A stretch of 64,000 nt of DNA from Gemmatimonadota bacterium (lineage in GTDB: Bacteria; Latescibacterota; UBA2968; UBA8231), in assembly GCA_009840005.1 (NCBI GenBank), contig VXOR01000034.1:1-64000 (forward strand), written 5' to 3'. The position numbers and the translations under genes are program-made. A model generated the notes under the pieces. The model worked only from the letters and a program-made list of their open reading frames with translations, was not told where the DNA came from and searched no databases. This document shows positions 9,495 through 18,642 of this stretch, piece by piece; the first letter of the stretch is position 1; every line of letters begins with the position of its first letter.

Positions 9495-11137
9495 TGGGCG
9501 CGTTGCTACTGTGCGCGGTCGGGTGCCTCGTCGGAGCCGCCAGTGGGTGGGGTGAGCCGCTCGCTGTACAATTCGTCGATCGGGCAGCGGCCGCTGGCCT
9601 GACGCAGCGCAATGTCTCGGGCACGGACCAAAGCTATATAGTCGAGGGGATGATGGGCGGTGCGGCTTTTTTCGATTACGACCGCGATGGCGATGTGGAT
9701 TTGTACGTGACCAACGGCTCTTCCTTTGCAGGATTTGCCACGGGCGAGCATCCGGCCAATCAACTCTACCGCAACGACGATGGTCGCTTTGCCGATGTGA
9801 CGACGGTGGCGGGCGTGGGCGATACGAGCTGGTCGATGGGATGCGCCGCGGCCGATTACGACAACGACGGCCACACCGATCTCTACGTTACCAACTTTGG
9901 CCGCAATACGCTGTATCGCAATCTTGGCAGCGGTCGGTTTGCCGATGTGACGGTTGCCGCTGGCGTGGGCGATGTGGGGTGGGGCACCGGTGCGAGCTTT
10001 GGGGATTACGACCGCGATGGCGACGTGGATTTGTACGTGGCCAATTACGTGGATTTCTCCCGCGACTACGAATCCCCGATACCCTGCCTGTGGAAGAACG
10101 TGAAGGTGTACTGCGGGCCGGTGGGTCTGCTGCCAGCGGCGGATGTGTTTTACCGCAACAATGGCGACGGGACGTTCTCCGAGTGGACGAAACAGGCCGG
10201 CCTGCAGGGCGAAAAGTTCTACGGCATGAGTGCGCTGTTCGGCGACTACGACAACGACGGGTGGCCCGACCTAGTCGTGGCCAACGATTCTACGCCCAAC
10301 CTGCTTTTTCGCAATCGCCACGATGGTAGCTTCGCCGAGGAGGCACTCATGGCTGGAGTGGCGTACAGCGGGGAAGGGGTGACGCAAGGCTGTATGGGGG
10401 CCGCGTGGGGCGATTACGACAACGACGGCCTATTCGACCTCTTCGTCACCAATTTTGCCGACGAATACAACGCGCTGTACAGGAATGAGGGCGGAGGCTT
10501 TTTTGCCGATGTGTCTTTTGTTGCGGGGATCGGGGCGGCACCGGCCGAATTGGTCTCGTGGGGCACGGGCTTTTTCGACTACGACAACGACGGCGACCGC
10601 GATCTTTTCGTGGCCAATGGCCACACCTACCCGCAGGCCGACCTGCCGAGGGTCAATTCCAGCTACAAACAAGCTAACTCGCTGTTTGAAAATAGGGGAG
10701 GGCGACTGGTGGAGGTGTCGGCCGAAGCTGGTCCGGGCTTTGCCTTGCGCCGTGTCAGCCGCGGGACCAGTTTCGCCGACTACGACGGCGACGGAGATAT
10801 CGACTTATTTATTCTCAACCTCAACGGCCCGCCGACCCTGTTGCGCAACGACGGCGACCACGACAATCACTACCTGTTGGTGCGCACGGTGGGGACGAAG
10901 AGCAACCGCGATGGGATTGGTGCACGGGTGATCATTAGTGCTGGCGGGCAGAGTCAGCACGCCGAGGTGCAAAGTGGAGGAAGCTATTTGTCGCACAACG
11001 ATCTGCGGCTGCATTTTGGCTTGGGACAGGCCGAGCACGTCGACCGGCTCGAAGTGCGCTGGCCCAGCGGAGTGGTTCAGGTGCTGAGCGACATTGCCGT
11101 CGATCAGGTCCTAACCGTCGTCGAGCCGAGTCAATAG
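9494..11137 (+). CDS. FG-GAP/VCBS repeat protein with ASPIC/UnbV domain, second copy
   Basis: This 547-residue paralog of the preceding gene has a cleavable signal (MGALLLCAVGCLVGAASGWG). It has six or more FG-GAP repeats with DYDNDG/DYDRDG calcium loops and the same C-terminal ASPIC/UnbV domain (GTKSNRDGIGARVII to RWPSGVVQ). GTG 9494 overlaps the upstream TAG by one base, which implies translational coupling. The 3' end overlaps the convergent gene at 11131 by 7 bp, leaving no room for an ordinary terminator between them. An extracellular propeller is inferred; no catalytic residues were recognised. Confidence 0.85.
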   Translation: MGALLLCAVGCLVGAASGWGEPLAVQFVDRAAAAGLTQRNVSGTDQSYIVEGMMGGAAFFDYDRDGDVDLYVTNGSSFAGFATGEHPANQLYRNDDGRFADVTTVAGVGDTSWSMGCAAADYDNDGHTDLYVTNFGRNTLYRNLGSGRFADVTVAAGVGDVGWGTGASFGDYDRDGDVDLYVANYVDFSRDYESPIPCLWKNVKVYCGPVGLLPAADVFYRNNGDGTFSEWTKQAGLQGEKFYGMSALFGDYDNDGWPDLVVANDSTPNLLFRNRHDGSFAEEALMAGVAYSGEGVTQGCMGAAWGDYDNDGLFDLFVTNFADEYNALYRNEGGGFFADVSFVAGIGAAPAELVSWGTGFFDYDNDGDRDLFVANGHTYPQADLPRVNSSYKQANSLFENRGGRLVEVSAEAGPGFALRRVSRGTSFADYDGDGDIDLFILNLNGPPTLLRNDGDHDNHYLLVRTVGTKSNRDGIGARVIISAGGQSQHAEVQSGGSYLSHNDLRLHFGLGQAEHVDRLEVRWPSGVVQVLSDIAVDQVLTVVEPSQ

Positions 11138-13053
11138 ACGACGGAGACGAGGCTCCGGCGTTGCTGTTGGCCGCGGTCGGTTTCTGCGATGAGGCGGACG
11201 AGGTAGGACCCCGGCGGCGCGAGGTGGCCGCTGGGGGTGCGGCCGTCCCACTCGACGGCAAAGCGGCCACTGGTGGCAGGCCCGGTGTAGATGACCGCCA
11301 CCTCGCGGCCGGCGAGGTCGAAGACCGCGAGTTCCATTTGAATCGCATCCACTATATACAGAAGGTCGTATTCGATCCGCACGACATCGTTGCGGTTGTC
11401 ACCATTGGGGGTGAAGACCGCTGGGTGTGGAGTGAGGCGGCCGATGAGCGGCTGGTCTAGGCTAAGTAAAGCTACTTGCAGACTGTGGGTCGCCTTCGGG
11501 GTTACGGGCTGGTCGACTTCAAAGGGGCGGGTGCTATCGCGGATTCGCCCCGCAAAGCGAGTGTTGTACGCGAACACCTCGGCGCGGAAATCGACCTCGA
11601 CCTGCTCGCTGGTCCGCTGCTGGTCCATGCGCGGCAGCGCGACTTCAAAGCCCTCGGCGGTGTGCTGCGCGATGGTGTAGTCAACATCCACTCCACCGAC
11701 CCGCACGGCCTCCACGGCCTGCACTTGGGCAGTGGTAGAGATAGCTAGGTGGTCGAACCCGAGATCGTCAGCGGCGATATGCGGCTCTAGGTAGAAGGTG
11801 AAGAGGGTCGGGGTCAGGGCCGGGGCTTGCAGCGGGTGGATTTGCCCGAGGGCTTGGGAAGCCGGCGGCGGGATGGACGCGCTGAACTGCAAGTAAATGA
11901 GGTGGCCCGTCGCTTCGACGGTCGAATGGAATTCGACCCTAAATTGCGCGTAGCGGCGCAGTCGGTCGACTGGCATTGGCCCGCGACCTGCGGCAAAGAC
12001 AAAGGGTGCGTTCCAGAAGTTCCAGTCCTCGATGTCTGGGGTGAGGCCGGCCTGCTCGCCCTTTTGTAGGCGGTTATAGGTACGCAGGGTGAGCGGTTGG
12101 CCAGCGGTGCCGAAGCGGGTAAGCTCGTTGCCGCGGAACGTGCGTCGCCAATAGGTGTTGGGGTCATCGTCGTCACCCGTGCGCACACTCAGCTCAATGC
12201 GTGCCTCAGCGTCGATATGGCCGCCCCAACTCAATGCGCCTAAGGCGGCCGGTTGCCCCAAGTCGATGATGTTGGATGTGTAGCGGGAGAAGGCGGCTGG
12301 TCCGGCTCCGTAGATCTCGAATTCGGCGATTTCCCAGATGCCACGGCTGTTTTCGGGTAGCTCGATGAACACCTGCTGGATGGGTTCTTCGGGCAGAGCC
12401 AACTCCATGACGGCTTGGGTGTTCTCGCGCACGCGGTGGACGATGTCGAAATCGAGCGTGCTATTGCGCCAGCTAACCGCGTACTCGCGGGTGCCGTCGA
12501 CGAGAGGGTTCCCGTCGCTGGTACCCAGAATGAAGCTCTCGACAAAGCGGGTCGCCGCAAAGCGCGGGCGCGGGTAAAAGCGCACGCGATCGACGAAGAA
12601 ACGCCCGCCAAAGTCGAAGACCCAGTACTTGCGCTGGGGGCCATAGCCGACGACGCGGAGATAGCGCCCATCTCCCAGATAAGCGGTTTCCGGGTCGCCG
12701 TCGAAGATCAGGATGTCGTCTTCGTACCACTCCCGCCAACCGTTCCACTCTAAGATGAGGATGCGGCCACCGAGGGACTCCACAAGCGGTGCCAAGTTGA
12801 CCGAGGGAGTTAGCGACAATGGGCCGATGCGTTCTGGCTGCAGCGCGATCCACTGGGCTTGGCCGTGCTGGTTGGGATCAACGGCTTCCCATGATAGCTG
12901 CACGAACTCGTACTCGGCTTCCAACTCCGGTTTAGGCAGGTCGGCCCCGCCGATGCGATAGATGGTAAGCGCGTGAGATGGGAGGGCCACCGCGAGGTAG
13001 CAGACCACCCAGTAGAGGATGCGTTGGCACGACACGGGACTATGGACTCTCAT
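11131..13053 (-). CDS. Secreted discoidin-like / FlgD-Ig surface protein, paralog family member 1
   Basis: A 640-residue protein with an N-terminal hydrophobic segment ending in SHALTIYRIGG. The middle part has a galactose-binding/discoidin-like sandwich (FDFGGRFFVDRVRFYPRP, then WEIAEFEIYGAG). The last 95 residues are a FlgD-type Ig domain starting with VFTPNGDNRND and ending exactly in VSVVY. It shares architecture with the genes at 27365, 29302 and 31237, and more distantly with 16361 and 33246. The ATG lies inside the end of the upstream TPR gene (14-bp overlap), so it is the last gene of a three-gene coupled operon. A surface-anchored or secreted adhesin/carbohydrate binder is inferred from domain types. 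Confidence 0.8.
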   Translation of the reverse strand: MRVHSPVSCQRILYWVVCYLAVALPSHALTIYRIGGADLPKPELEAEYEFVQLSWEAVDPNQHGQAQWIALQPERIGPLSLTPSVNLAPLVESLGGRILILEWNGWREWYEDDILIFDGDPETAYLGDGRYLRVVGYGPQRKYWVFDFGGRFFVDRVRFYPRPRFAATRFVESFILGTSDGNPLVDGTREYAVSWRNSTLDFDIVHRVRENTQAVMELALPEEPIQQVFIELPENSRGIWEIAEFEIYGAGPAAFSRYTSNIIDLGQPAALGALSWGGHIDAEARIELSVRTGDDDDPNTYWRRTFRGNELTRFGTAGQPLTLRTYNRLQKGEQAGLTPDIEDWNFWNAPFVFAAGRGPMPVDRLRRYAQFRVEFHSTVEATGHLIYLQFSASIPPPASQALGQIHPLQAPALTPTLFTFYLEPHIAADDLGFDHLAISTTAQVQAVEAVRVGGVDVDYTIAQHTAEGFEVALPRMDQQRTSEQVEVDFRAEVFAYNTRFAGRIRDSTRPFEVDQPVTPKATHSLQVALLSLDQPLIGRLTPHPAVFTPNGDNRNDVVRIEYDLLYIVDAIQMELAVFDLAGREVAVIYTGPATSGRFAVEWDGRTPSGHLAPPGSYLVRLIAETDRGQQQRRSLVSVVY

Positions 13054-14506
13054 GTGCTAACTGACGCGCCTTTTCGCGGTGCGCTCGACTTTTTTGCAGG
13101 TGTCCCAATTGCTGGTAGGCGTCGCTGAGATAGAGATGGCCGCGGCCATTGGCTGGGTCCAACTCGACGGCGCGGGCATAGGCGCGGGCGGCCTCGTCGA
13201 ATTTGTCCAATTTCGCGTATGCCACTCCGAGGTTTAACTGCGCTGAGGCGCTGGTGGGACTGAGCCGGGCAGCCTCGGCAAAGTAAGCGACGGACCCGGC
13301 CAAGTCACCCGTGCGGGCCGCGGCCAAGCCGAGTCCGTAGGCGGCCTCGTGCAAGCTAGAGTCGAGTGCGGCGGCGTGCAAAAGGCTGGCCCGAGCCTCT
13401 GCATAGCGCTGCTGCTTGAGGAGAGTCAGCCCCAGTCGAGCATGGCTGAGCGGGTCTTCTTCGTCGAGTGCGAGGGCTTGGCGAAAGCTCTTGGCCGCAG
13501 CGACCAGATCTCCCTGATAGGTGAAGAGGACGCCTAGGCTGCTGTGCGCGTCTTTTAGTTCGGGATTGATGGCGAGGGTGTTTTGATATTCGAGGATGGC
13601 TTGATCGTACTGGCCTTGCAGGGCGAGGTTCAGGGCGAGATTGTAGCGGGCCGTGGCCGAGCCAATGGCTACCGCGCTTACCTCGGGCAGGGATTGATCC
13701 GAGCCGATGCCCCGGTGGTGCTGGCGGAGGATTTCCGAGCGGGCTAGGGCCTTTTCACCTTGTTCGCGCTGTCCGGTCCGCAAGTAGAGTTGCGACAGAT
13801 TGAAGTGGACTTGGGGCGAATAGGGGTTGAGTTCGGCGGCACGCTCTAGCGCCTCGACAGCTTGGTCGTAGTGCCCTTGTGCGCGGAGCAGCAAGCCGCG
13901 GTGGAAATGCGCTTCAGCGTCTTCGGGCGCGTACTGCACGGCGCGTTGCAGGTGGCTTAGGGCTTGGTCTAAGGTGCCTTGGCGTCGGTAGTACAAGCCC
14001 AACTTCTTGTGGGCTGGCGCGAGGGTAGAATCTACCTGCAAGGCGGCCAGATAAGCGCACTCAGCGCGGTGCGCGCTGTCGCGGTAGCTGTATACGAGGC
14101 CGAGATTGTAGTGGGTGGTAGCGCGTTGCGGGTCGAGTTCGATGGCCCGTTGGAAGGCGTTCAGGGCTACATCGGTGTCGCTGTAGCGGGCCTCGGCGAA
14201 TGCACGGGTCATCTCGATGGCGCCGAGTAGATCGTAGAGCTCGGGGTCGTTGGCGTCGCGGGCTAGGCCGGCGTGCGCTGCTTCCCGCGCTTGCTCGTAT
14301 TGGCCGACTTGCAGGTAGCAACGCCCTAGATAGCGATAGGCGGCCGGCGATGGGGACGGGGCTTGTACCGCTCGCTGCAAGACCTCAATCGCGACTTGGT
14401 ACTCTCGATTGTAGAAGTGTTGCTGGCCCTCGACTAATAGAGGGTCGTCGCGGGCGCAGCCCCAAGCGATTAAAAAGAGCAGAAGCACGACCCAACTCAA
14501 TTTCAA
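13040..14506 (-). CDS. TPR-repeat lipoprotein
   Basis: A 488-residue protein with a lipoprotein signal (lipobox AWGC, Cys17) followed by about a dozen tetratricopeptide repeats, recognisable by A-x-Y-x-L-G and A-x-x-x-D-P spacing, e.g. ATTHYNLGLVYS and AQLNLGVAYAKL. It probably scaffolds protein assembly at the inner face of the outer membrane. It overlaps the upstream parvulin gene by 4 bp and the downstream FlgD-Ig gene by 14 bp, so all three are likely translated together and may act together in export or folding of the surface proteins. No enzymatic domain is seen. Confidence 0.88.
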   Translation of the reverse strand: MKLSWVVLLLFLIAWGCARDDPLLVEGQQHFYNREYQVAIEVLQRAVQAPSPSPAAYRYLGRCYLQVGQYEQAREAAHAGLARDANDPELYDLLGAIEMTRAFAEARYSDTDVALNAFQRAIELDPQRATTHYNLGLVYSYRDSAHRAECAYLAALQVDSTLAPAHKKLGLYYRRQGTLDQALSHLQRAVQYAPEDAEAHFHRGLLLRAQGHYDQAVEALERAAELNPYSPQVHFNLSQLYLRTGQREQGEKALARSEILRQHHRGIGSDQSLPEVSAVAIGSATARYNLALNLALQGQYDQAILEYQNTLAINPELKDAHSSLGVLFTYQGDLVAAAKSFRQALALDEEDPLSHARLGLTLLKQQRYAEARASLLHAAALDSSLHEAAYGLGLAAARTGDLAGSVAYFAEAARLSPTSASAQLNLGVAYAKLDKFDEAARAYARAVELDPANGRGHLYLSDAYQQLGHLQKSRAHREKARQLAHESP

Positions 14507-16206
14507 TTGGGTGCGCCAAGGGCGCGTTCTATCGCGTCTGTAAATTCCTCAACCGGGTGCTGCTCCCGCAGACCGCGCACGTAGCGCACGTAACCGCGCT
14601 TAGACTTGTCGATCTTGACGTAAGCCGTGGCACGGCGACGGGATGTGGCGTTGTAGGGATGTTTTTTCTGGTGGCGGTCGAGAACTTTGAAAACCGAGTA
14701 TCCACCTTGGACCTGCACTGGACCGCCGACTTGGCCGACGGGTAGCGAATGCGCCAAGTCGTAGATGCCCTGATAGTACGCTTTAGTATAAGTACTGAGG
14801 GTCAGGTGCCCGTCGTGGTGGTCAGCGCCGGGGCGGAGAGTGTGGGCGCGAGCCAAAGGCGCGGGGTCGGCACCGGCGAGGATCTCGCGTTTGAGCCGCT
14901 GGGCCAACGAGTCGGAAGACGCGAGAATTTCTACCACTTCGGTCGTCAGCGGCGCGGTGAATTTCTCCGGGTGGCTATCGTAGAAGGCGCGGGCCTCCTC
15001 GGGGGTAGCTATGACGTGCTGATCGACGTAGCGCTGCCGCAGGGCGTTGAGGAGCAGATCGTCCCGCTTGTCGCGGATGCGCTGTTGTAGGTTGGGGTCT
15101 TCTTCTAAGCCGTGGGCCCGAGCCTCGGTGGCGAAGAGAAAAGCAGGAGTGATCGCGGTTTCCAAGAGGAAGACGACGCGAGCGGAGTCGGCTAGCTCCG
15201 GCCGGCCGGCGCGTATCTGCCGCGCCATCTGCATGAACTCGTGGCAACTGATTTGACCACCGCGAAAGGAGACGAGAGGCTCGTCACTCAACGCGGCTGG
15301 CAGGGCGTATAGGTCGCCCTCGGCTTGCTGGCTGTGCTGATTAAGGGCGCGAATCTGCTCGGGGAGCAACTCGGGGCCGTACGCGCCTTTGAGCGAGTCG
15401 AGGAGGGCTTGATAGCGGGCGACTCGCTTGCGGCCGAAAACTTCCTCCCGCACCTTGTGCTCGGAAGCAGCGAGCGGCAGCGGCATCTCGTCGGTGACTT
15501 GAAAGATCGTGTAGTGGGTCTTGCCGGCAAATTGGAAGCGGATGGGTTCGGATACCTCGCCCACGGCGAGGGGGAAGATCGCTTCGGCAATGGACGGAAG
15601 GACCTTGTCCTTGAGCTTGTAGCTCCCCACATCGCCGCCTTGTTCGCCGCTATCGCGGTGGAGAGAACGCCCCTTGGCCAGTTCCATGAACTGCGCCCCG
15701 TCGACCACGGCCTGCAAAATTTTCTCGGCTTCTTCGCGTGTCTCTAGCATGATGCCGCTAAAGCGGAGGGCGCGATCGCGGTGAGTGGCGCGATAGTGAG
15801 CTTCCATCTCTTCATCCGCAACGACGATCTTTTGGGATATTTCGCGATGGGTGTACAAGTCGAGCAAGAGGTTTTGGGCGAAAAAGGCCAGCTCGGCTTG
15901 GAGCGCGGGATCGTCGGCCAGCTGAATGGCCTCGGCCTCGGCGAGCAAGAGCCGCTTGTCGATCAAACTGTTGAGGACGTGGCGGTTCTTGTCGAGCAGG
16001 GTATCGCCCTTTTTCATGCCCTCTGGAATGAGCGCGCTGAACTCGGTAAAAGCTGAGAGGGTAATGGGGTCGCCGGCTATGGTCGCCAAGACGACATCCT
16101 GCGCCTCGGGTTGTTCGGGCTGACCATCGCAGGACGCGAGAAAAAGGACTGAAAGACACAGGAGCGGGAGGATGCGTTCGCACTGAAAGGGCTGGATCGA
16201 GGTCAT
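14503..16206 (-). CDS. Parvulin-type peptidyl-prolyl isomerase lipoprotein (PpiC/SurA-like)
   Basis: A 567-residue lipoprotein (lipobox LASC, Cys26). An N-terminal SurA-like helical region (residues 40-140, with SLIDKRLLLAEAEAI) precedes a parvulin domain at about 145-240 containing QGGDVGSY and the IFQVTDE end strand. A second, more diverged half (275-560) again carries FYDSHPEKFTAP and a degenerate parvulin-like segment. It likely isomerises or chaperones outer-membrane or exported proteins in the periplasm. It is the first gene of the minus-strand operon with the TPR and FlgD-Ig genes. The start follows from the signal peptide. The 154-bp AT-rich gap to the divergent gene at 16361 must hold promoters for both directions. 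Confidence 0.85.
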   Translation of the reverse strand: MTSIQPFQCERILPLLCLSVLFLASCDGQPEQPEAQDVVLATIAGDPITLSAFTEFSALIPEGMKKGDTLLDKNRHVLNSLIDKRLLLAEAEAIQLADDPALQAELAFFAQNLLLDLYTHREISQKIVVADEEMEAHYRATHRDRALRFSGIMLETREEAEKILQAVVDGAQFMELAKGRSLHRDSGEQGGDVGSYKLKDKVLPSIAEAIFPLAVGEVSEPIRFQFAGKTHYTIFQVTDEMPLPLAASEHKVREEVFGRKRVARYQALLDSLKGAYGPELLPEQIRALNQHSQQAEGDLYALPAALSDEPLVSFRGGQISCHEFMQMARQIRAGRPELADSARVVFLLETAITPAFLFATEARAHGLEEDPNLQQRIRDKRDDLLLNALRQRYVDQHVIATPEEARAFYDSHPEKFTAPLTTEVVEILASSDSLAQRLKREILAGADPAPLARAHTLRPGADHHDGHLTLSTYTKAYYQGIYDLAHSLPVGQVGGPVQVQGGYSVFKVLDRHQKKHPYNATSRRRATAYVKIDKSKRGYVRYVRGLREQHPVEEFTDAIERALGAPN

Positions 16207-16343
16207 TGAAAATTTCTTGCTCTAAGGGGTAGTATTCACTTATTTAACAGACTTAATTTAAAATTTGACGGATTTTTGAGCAACAATGCAGAGGGCATTC
16301 GGCGTTGTGGAACGCTCTTTACAGCTCGTCCTGCTAATTACCT

Positions 16344-16349
16344 TATAAT
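16344..16349 (+). promoter_or_regulatory. Candidate -10 box close to the start codon
   Basis: A perfect TATAAT lies only 12 bp before the ATG at 16361. The best -35 match, TTTACA at 16318, is 20 bp away, which is too long for a typical sigma-70 promoter. If used, the leader would be only a few bases long. Assignment is tentative. Confidence 0.35.
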
Positions 16350-16360
16350 AGAGTTAGTTT

Positions 16361-18616
16361 ATGCGAACAGTTTTTCGATCTGTTTACCTAGTGGGTGGCC
16401 TTTTACTGGCTGCTTTGGCGGCGGAAAAATCAGCGGTTGCGGACGTCGTGATCATCGGCGGTGCAGAGGGCCTGAGTTGGGAGAGCGGCGGGGGCGGTCT
16501 CCCAGCCGTGGTCATCCGCAGCGCGACTGCGATCGAAAAAACCAACTCCCCCGGTGGAGTCATCGATTTCGAGCCCGAAGGCCGGCTCCACTTCATTGCG
16601 CCCCAGCGCGCCGATACCACCCGCAACATCGCGGTCGGCATTAACTCTCCATTGCGCGGCGGTAGTATTGAGTCGCCGAACAATCGCTCCATTAGCGCGG
16701 CCTTGGCCAATTTGATCGACAACGATGGCGACACGGCCTTGGATATGCGCGCTTCTGGGGGCACCCAAAGCGCCCGGGTCCTGGGGCTAATAATCGACTT
16801 GGATCTCGGCGCTCGCTTTGGCCTCAACCGCTTCAAATTTTTTCCGCGCAACGGCGACCCGAATTTTCCCTCAGCGGAATTCCCCTTCCAAAACGAGTTT
16901 TTGCGGGGATATGAAATTTTTATCAATGATGGCACGCGGGAAAACTCCTTTGAAGGTGTGCCGATTTTGCAAACCGTTGCGGTCGAGACCCAAAACGACC
17001 AATCCGTGGTGGATGTTCGCATCCCTCCGCAATACGTGCGCTTCGTGCGGCTGAAGGTACTGACTGCGGCCGGTTTCGACTTGGCCGAGTTCCAGATTTT
17101 TGGCACGGGCTTTGTGCCCGAAGCAAGCTATGTGTCCAACATTTTCGACTTTGGCGACTTGGCCCTGTTCGGCAACTTGCGTTGGATCCAAGACGCGGAA
17201 GGCGACGCAAACCTGTCTGGCTTGCAGATTCGCACGCGTACGGGTGTGGATGCGAACCCGGTCGAATTCAACAAGGTCCGCCCGGGCGAGCGCATCTTCC
17301 GCGTGGGTGGCGGTGCCCGAGCCGGCAATCGGTCGGGCACTTCGACGGCCAATGTGGAAGTGCCGTGGAAGTGGACCGATGACGTCGACGATGCCGAGTT
17401 AAAGGCTTTGATCGCAGACGTGCTGGACAACGACGAGGTAGATGTGCGCGAGGCGATTGGGGTATTCAAAGATCTGCCGCTGGATCAGCAGGCCCTCGTC
17501 ACTCTCGACGAGGCTGACTACAGCGCGCTGCGGGGTGAGGACAAAGGGATCATCCGCGACGATGTCAACAACTGGAGCGGCTGGTCGCCTCCCTATCCGG
17601 CGTCCGGCATCGTTGGCCAAGATCAGCTCCCAATAGACGGTGCCGGCGTCCCAATCTCCTCGCCTGGTCCACGGCGCTACTTTCAGTTTTCGATTGACTT
17701 TTTCAGCGACGATTTCGAGTCTGCGGCCGTAGTTGGCGGCTTGGCCTTTGACGTGATTTCGCCGCCCTTTGCCCAGGAGCTAATCGCCGAGATTTCGCCG
17801 CGCTCAGCGGCCGTGGGCAAGAACACCCGGTTTTTGTACGCGGTACTCAACAAATCCTCTGATCAGCAGCGCGGTTTTGACGCCTTTGAGATCGAGACTC
17901 CCTTGCGCGTCGAATCCATCGGGCGCGTGCGAATCCAGCGGCCCGGCGGCGAGGTGCAAGAGGCGAATTTTTCCGGCGCGTCACTGGCGAACTTGCCCCA
18001 GGCCAGCAATAGCATCTCCATCGACGAAGTGCACGACGACCGCTTTGCGATCTCTTTCCCGCTCATAGAAGAAGACGGGACCGTTTTGGAAGTAGAATTT
18101 GACAACGGGGTACTGCGCTTTGGCACGACCTTTGTTGGCCGTGCCTTCAACCGCTCGGTCGAAACGACCATCGGACAGGGCGTCGTGGCTGGCAATGCCG
18201 CGGATTTGAGTCAGTCTGGGTTTGCCGATTCCGATCTCCAGCCAGTGGGTACGCCGATAGATGAAAACCTCTCGGTGGCCGTGCCCATCAGCAAGGAACT
18301 CTTGGCCAATGTGGCTGTGAATTCGCCGGTATTTACGCCCAACGGCGACGGGGCCAACGACCGGGTTCTCATCCAGTACGACATCACCAATATCGCGCGG
18401 CCCTCGCCGGTAAAGGTCTCGATTTTCGATCTGTCCGGCCGCTTGGTGCGGGCCTTAGTCGATAGCGAGGCCATCAGCGGCCGCTTTGTCCAGCTTTGGG
18501 ATGGCCGAGACGACGACGGGGTGTACGTGCCGCCGGGGCACTATGCGTTTAGCGTCTCGCTGCAAGCCGGCACGGGCCAAGTGAGGAAAATCGGGGTTGT
18601 CGGGGTGGCTTACTAG
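16361..18616 (+). CDS. Secreted discoidin-like / FlgD-Ig surface protein, paralog family member 2
   Basis: A 751-residue protein with an N-terminal signal (YLVGGLLLAALAAEKSAVA). A discoidin-like block follows, with LIDNDGDTALDM, FGLNRFKFFPRNGD and LAEFQIFGTGF at about residues 110-250. A long beta-rich region follows, and then a C-terminal FlgD-type Ig domain beginning VFTPNGDGANDRV and ending GVVGVAY. It is a diverged relative of the 11131/27365/29302/31237 family and shares the domain order of 33246. It begins a plus-strand surface operon with the two large outer-membrane-like genes 26 bp downstream. No Shine-Dalgarno is obvious. Ligand unknown. Confidence 0.8.
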   Translation: MRTVFRSVYLVGGLLLAALAAEKSAVADVVIIGGAEGLSWESGGGGLPAVVIRSATAIEKTNSPGGVIDFEPEGRLHFIAPQRADTTRNIAVGINSPLRGGSIESPNNRSISAALANLIDNDGDTALDMRASGGTQSARVLGLIIDLDLGARFGLNRFKFFPRNGDPNFPSAEFPFQNEFLRGYEIFINDGTRENSFEGVPILQTVAVETQNDQSVVDVRIPPQYVRFVRLKVLTAAGFDLAEFQIFGTGFVPEASYVSNIFDFGDLALFGNLRWIQDAEGDANLSGLQIRTRTGVDANPVEFNKVRPGERIFRVGGGARAGNRSGTSTANVEVPWKWTDDVDDAELKALIADVLDNDEVDVREAIGVFKDLPLDQQALVTLDEADYSALRGEDKGIIRDDVNNWSGWSPPYPASGIVGQDQLPIDGAGVPISSPGPRRYFQFSIDFFSDDFESAAVVGGLAFDVISPPFAQELIAEISPRSAAVGKNTRFLYAVLNKSSDQQRGFDAFEIETPLRVESIGRVRIQRPGGEVQEANFSGASLANLPQASNSISIDEVHDDRFAISFPLIEEDGTVLEVEFDNGVLRFGTTFVGRAFNRSVETTIGQGVVAGNAADLSQSGFADSDLQPVGTPIDENLSVAVPISKELLANVAVNSPVFTPNGDGANDRVLIQYDITNIARPSPVKVSIFDLSGRLVRALVDSEAISGRFVQLWDGRDDDGVYVPPGHYAFSVSLQAGTGQVRKIGVVGVAY

Positions 18617-18642
18617 TTACTCAAAATGTAGGGAGAGATGAT

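Noticed and set aside
7700..11100. Repeated GATTACGACAACGACGG-like words, considered as DNA repeats
   Set aside because: They encode the calcium loops of FG-GAP blades and vary at silent positions; they are protein repeats, not a DNA element.
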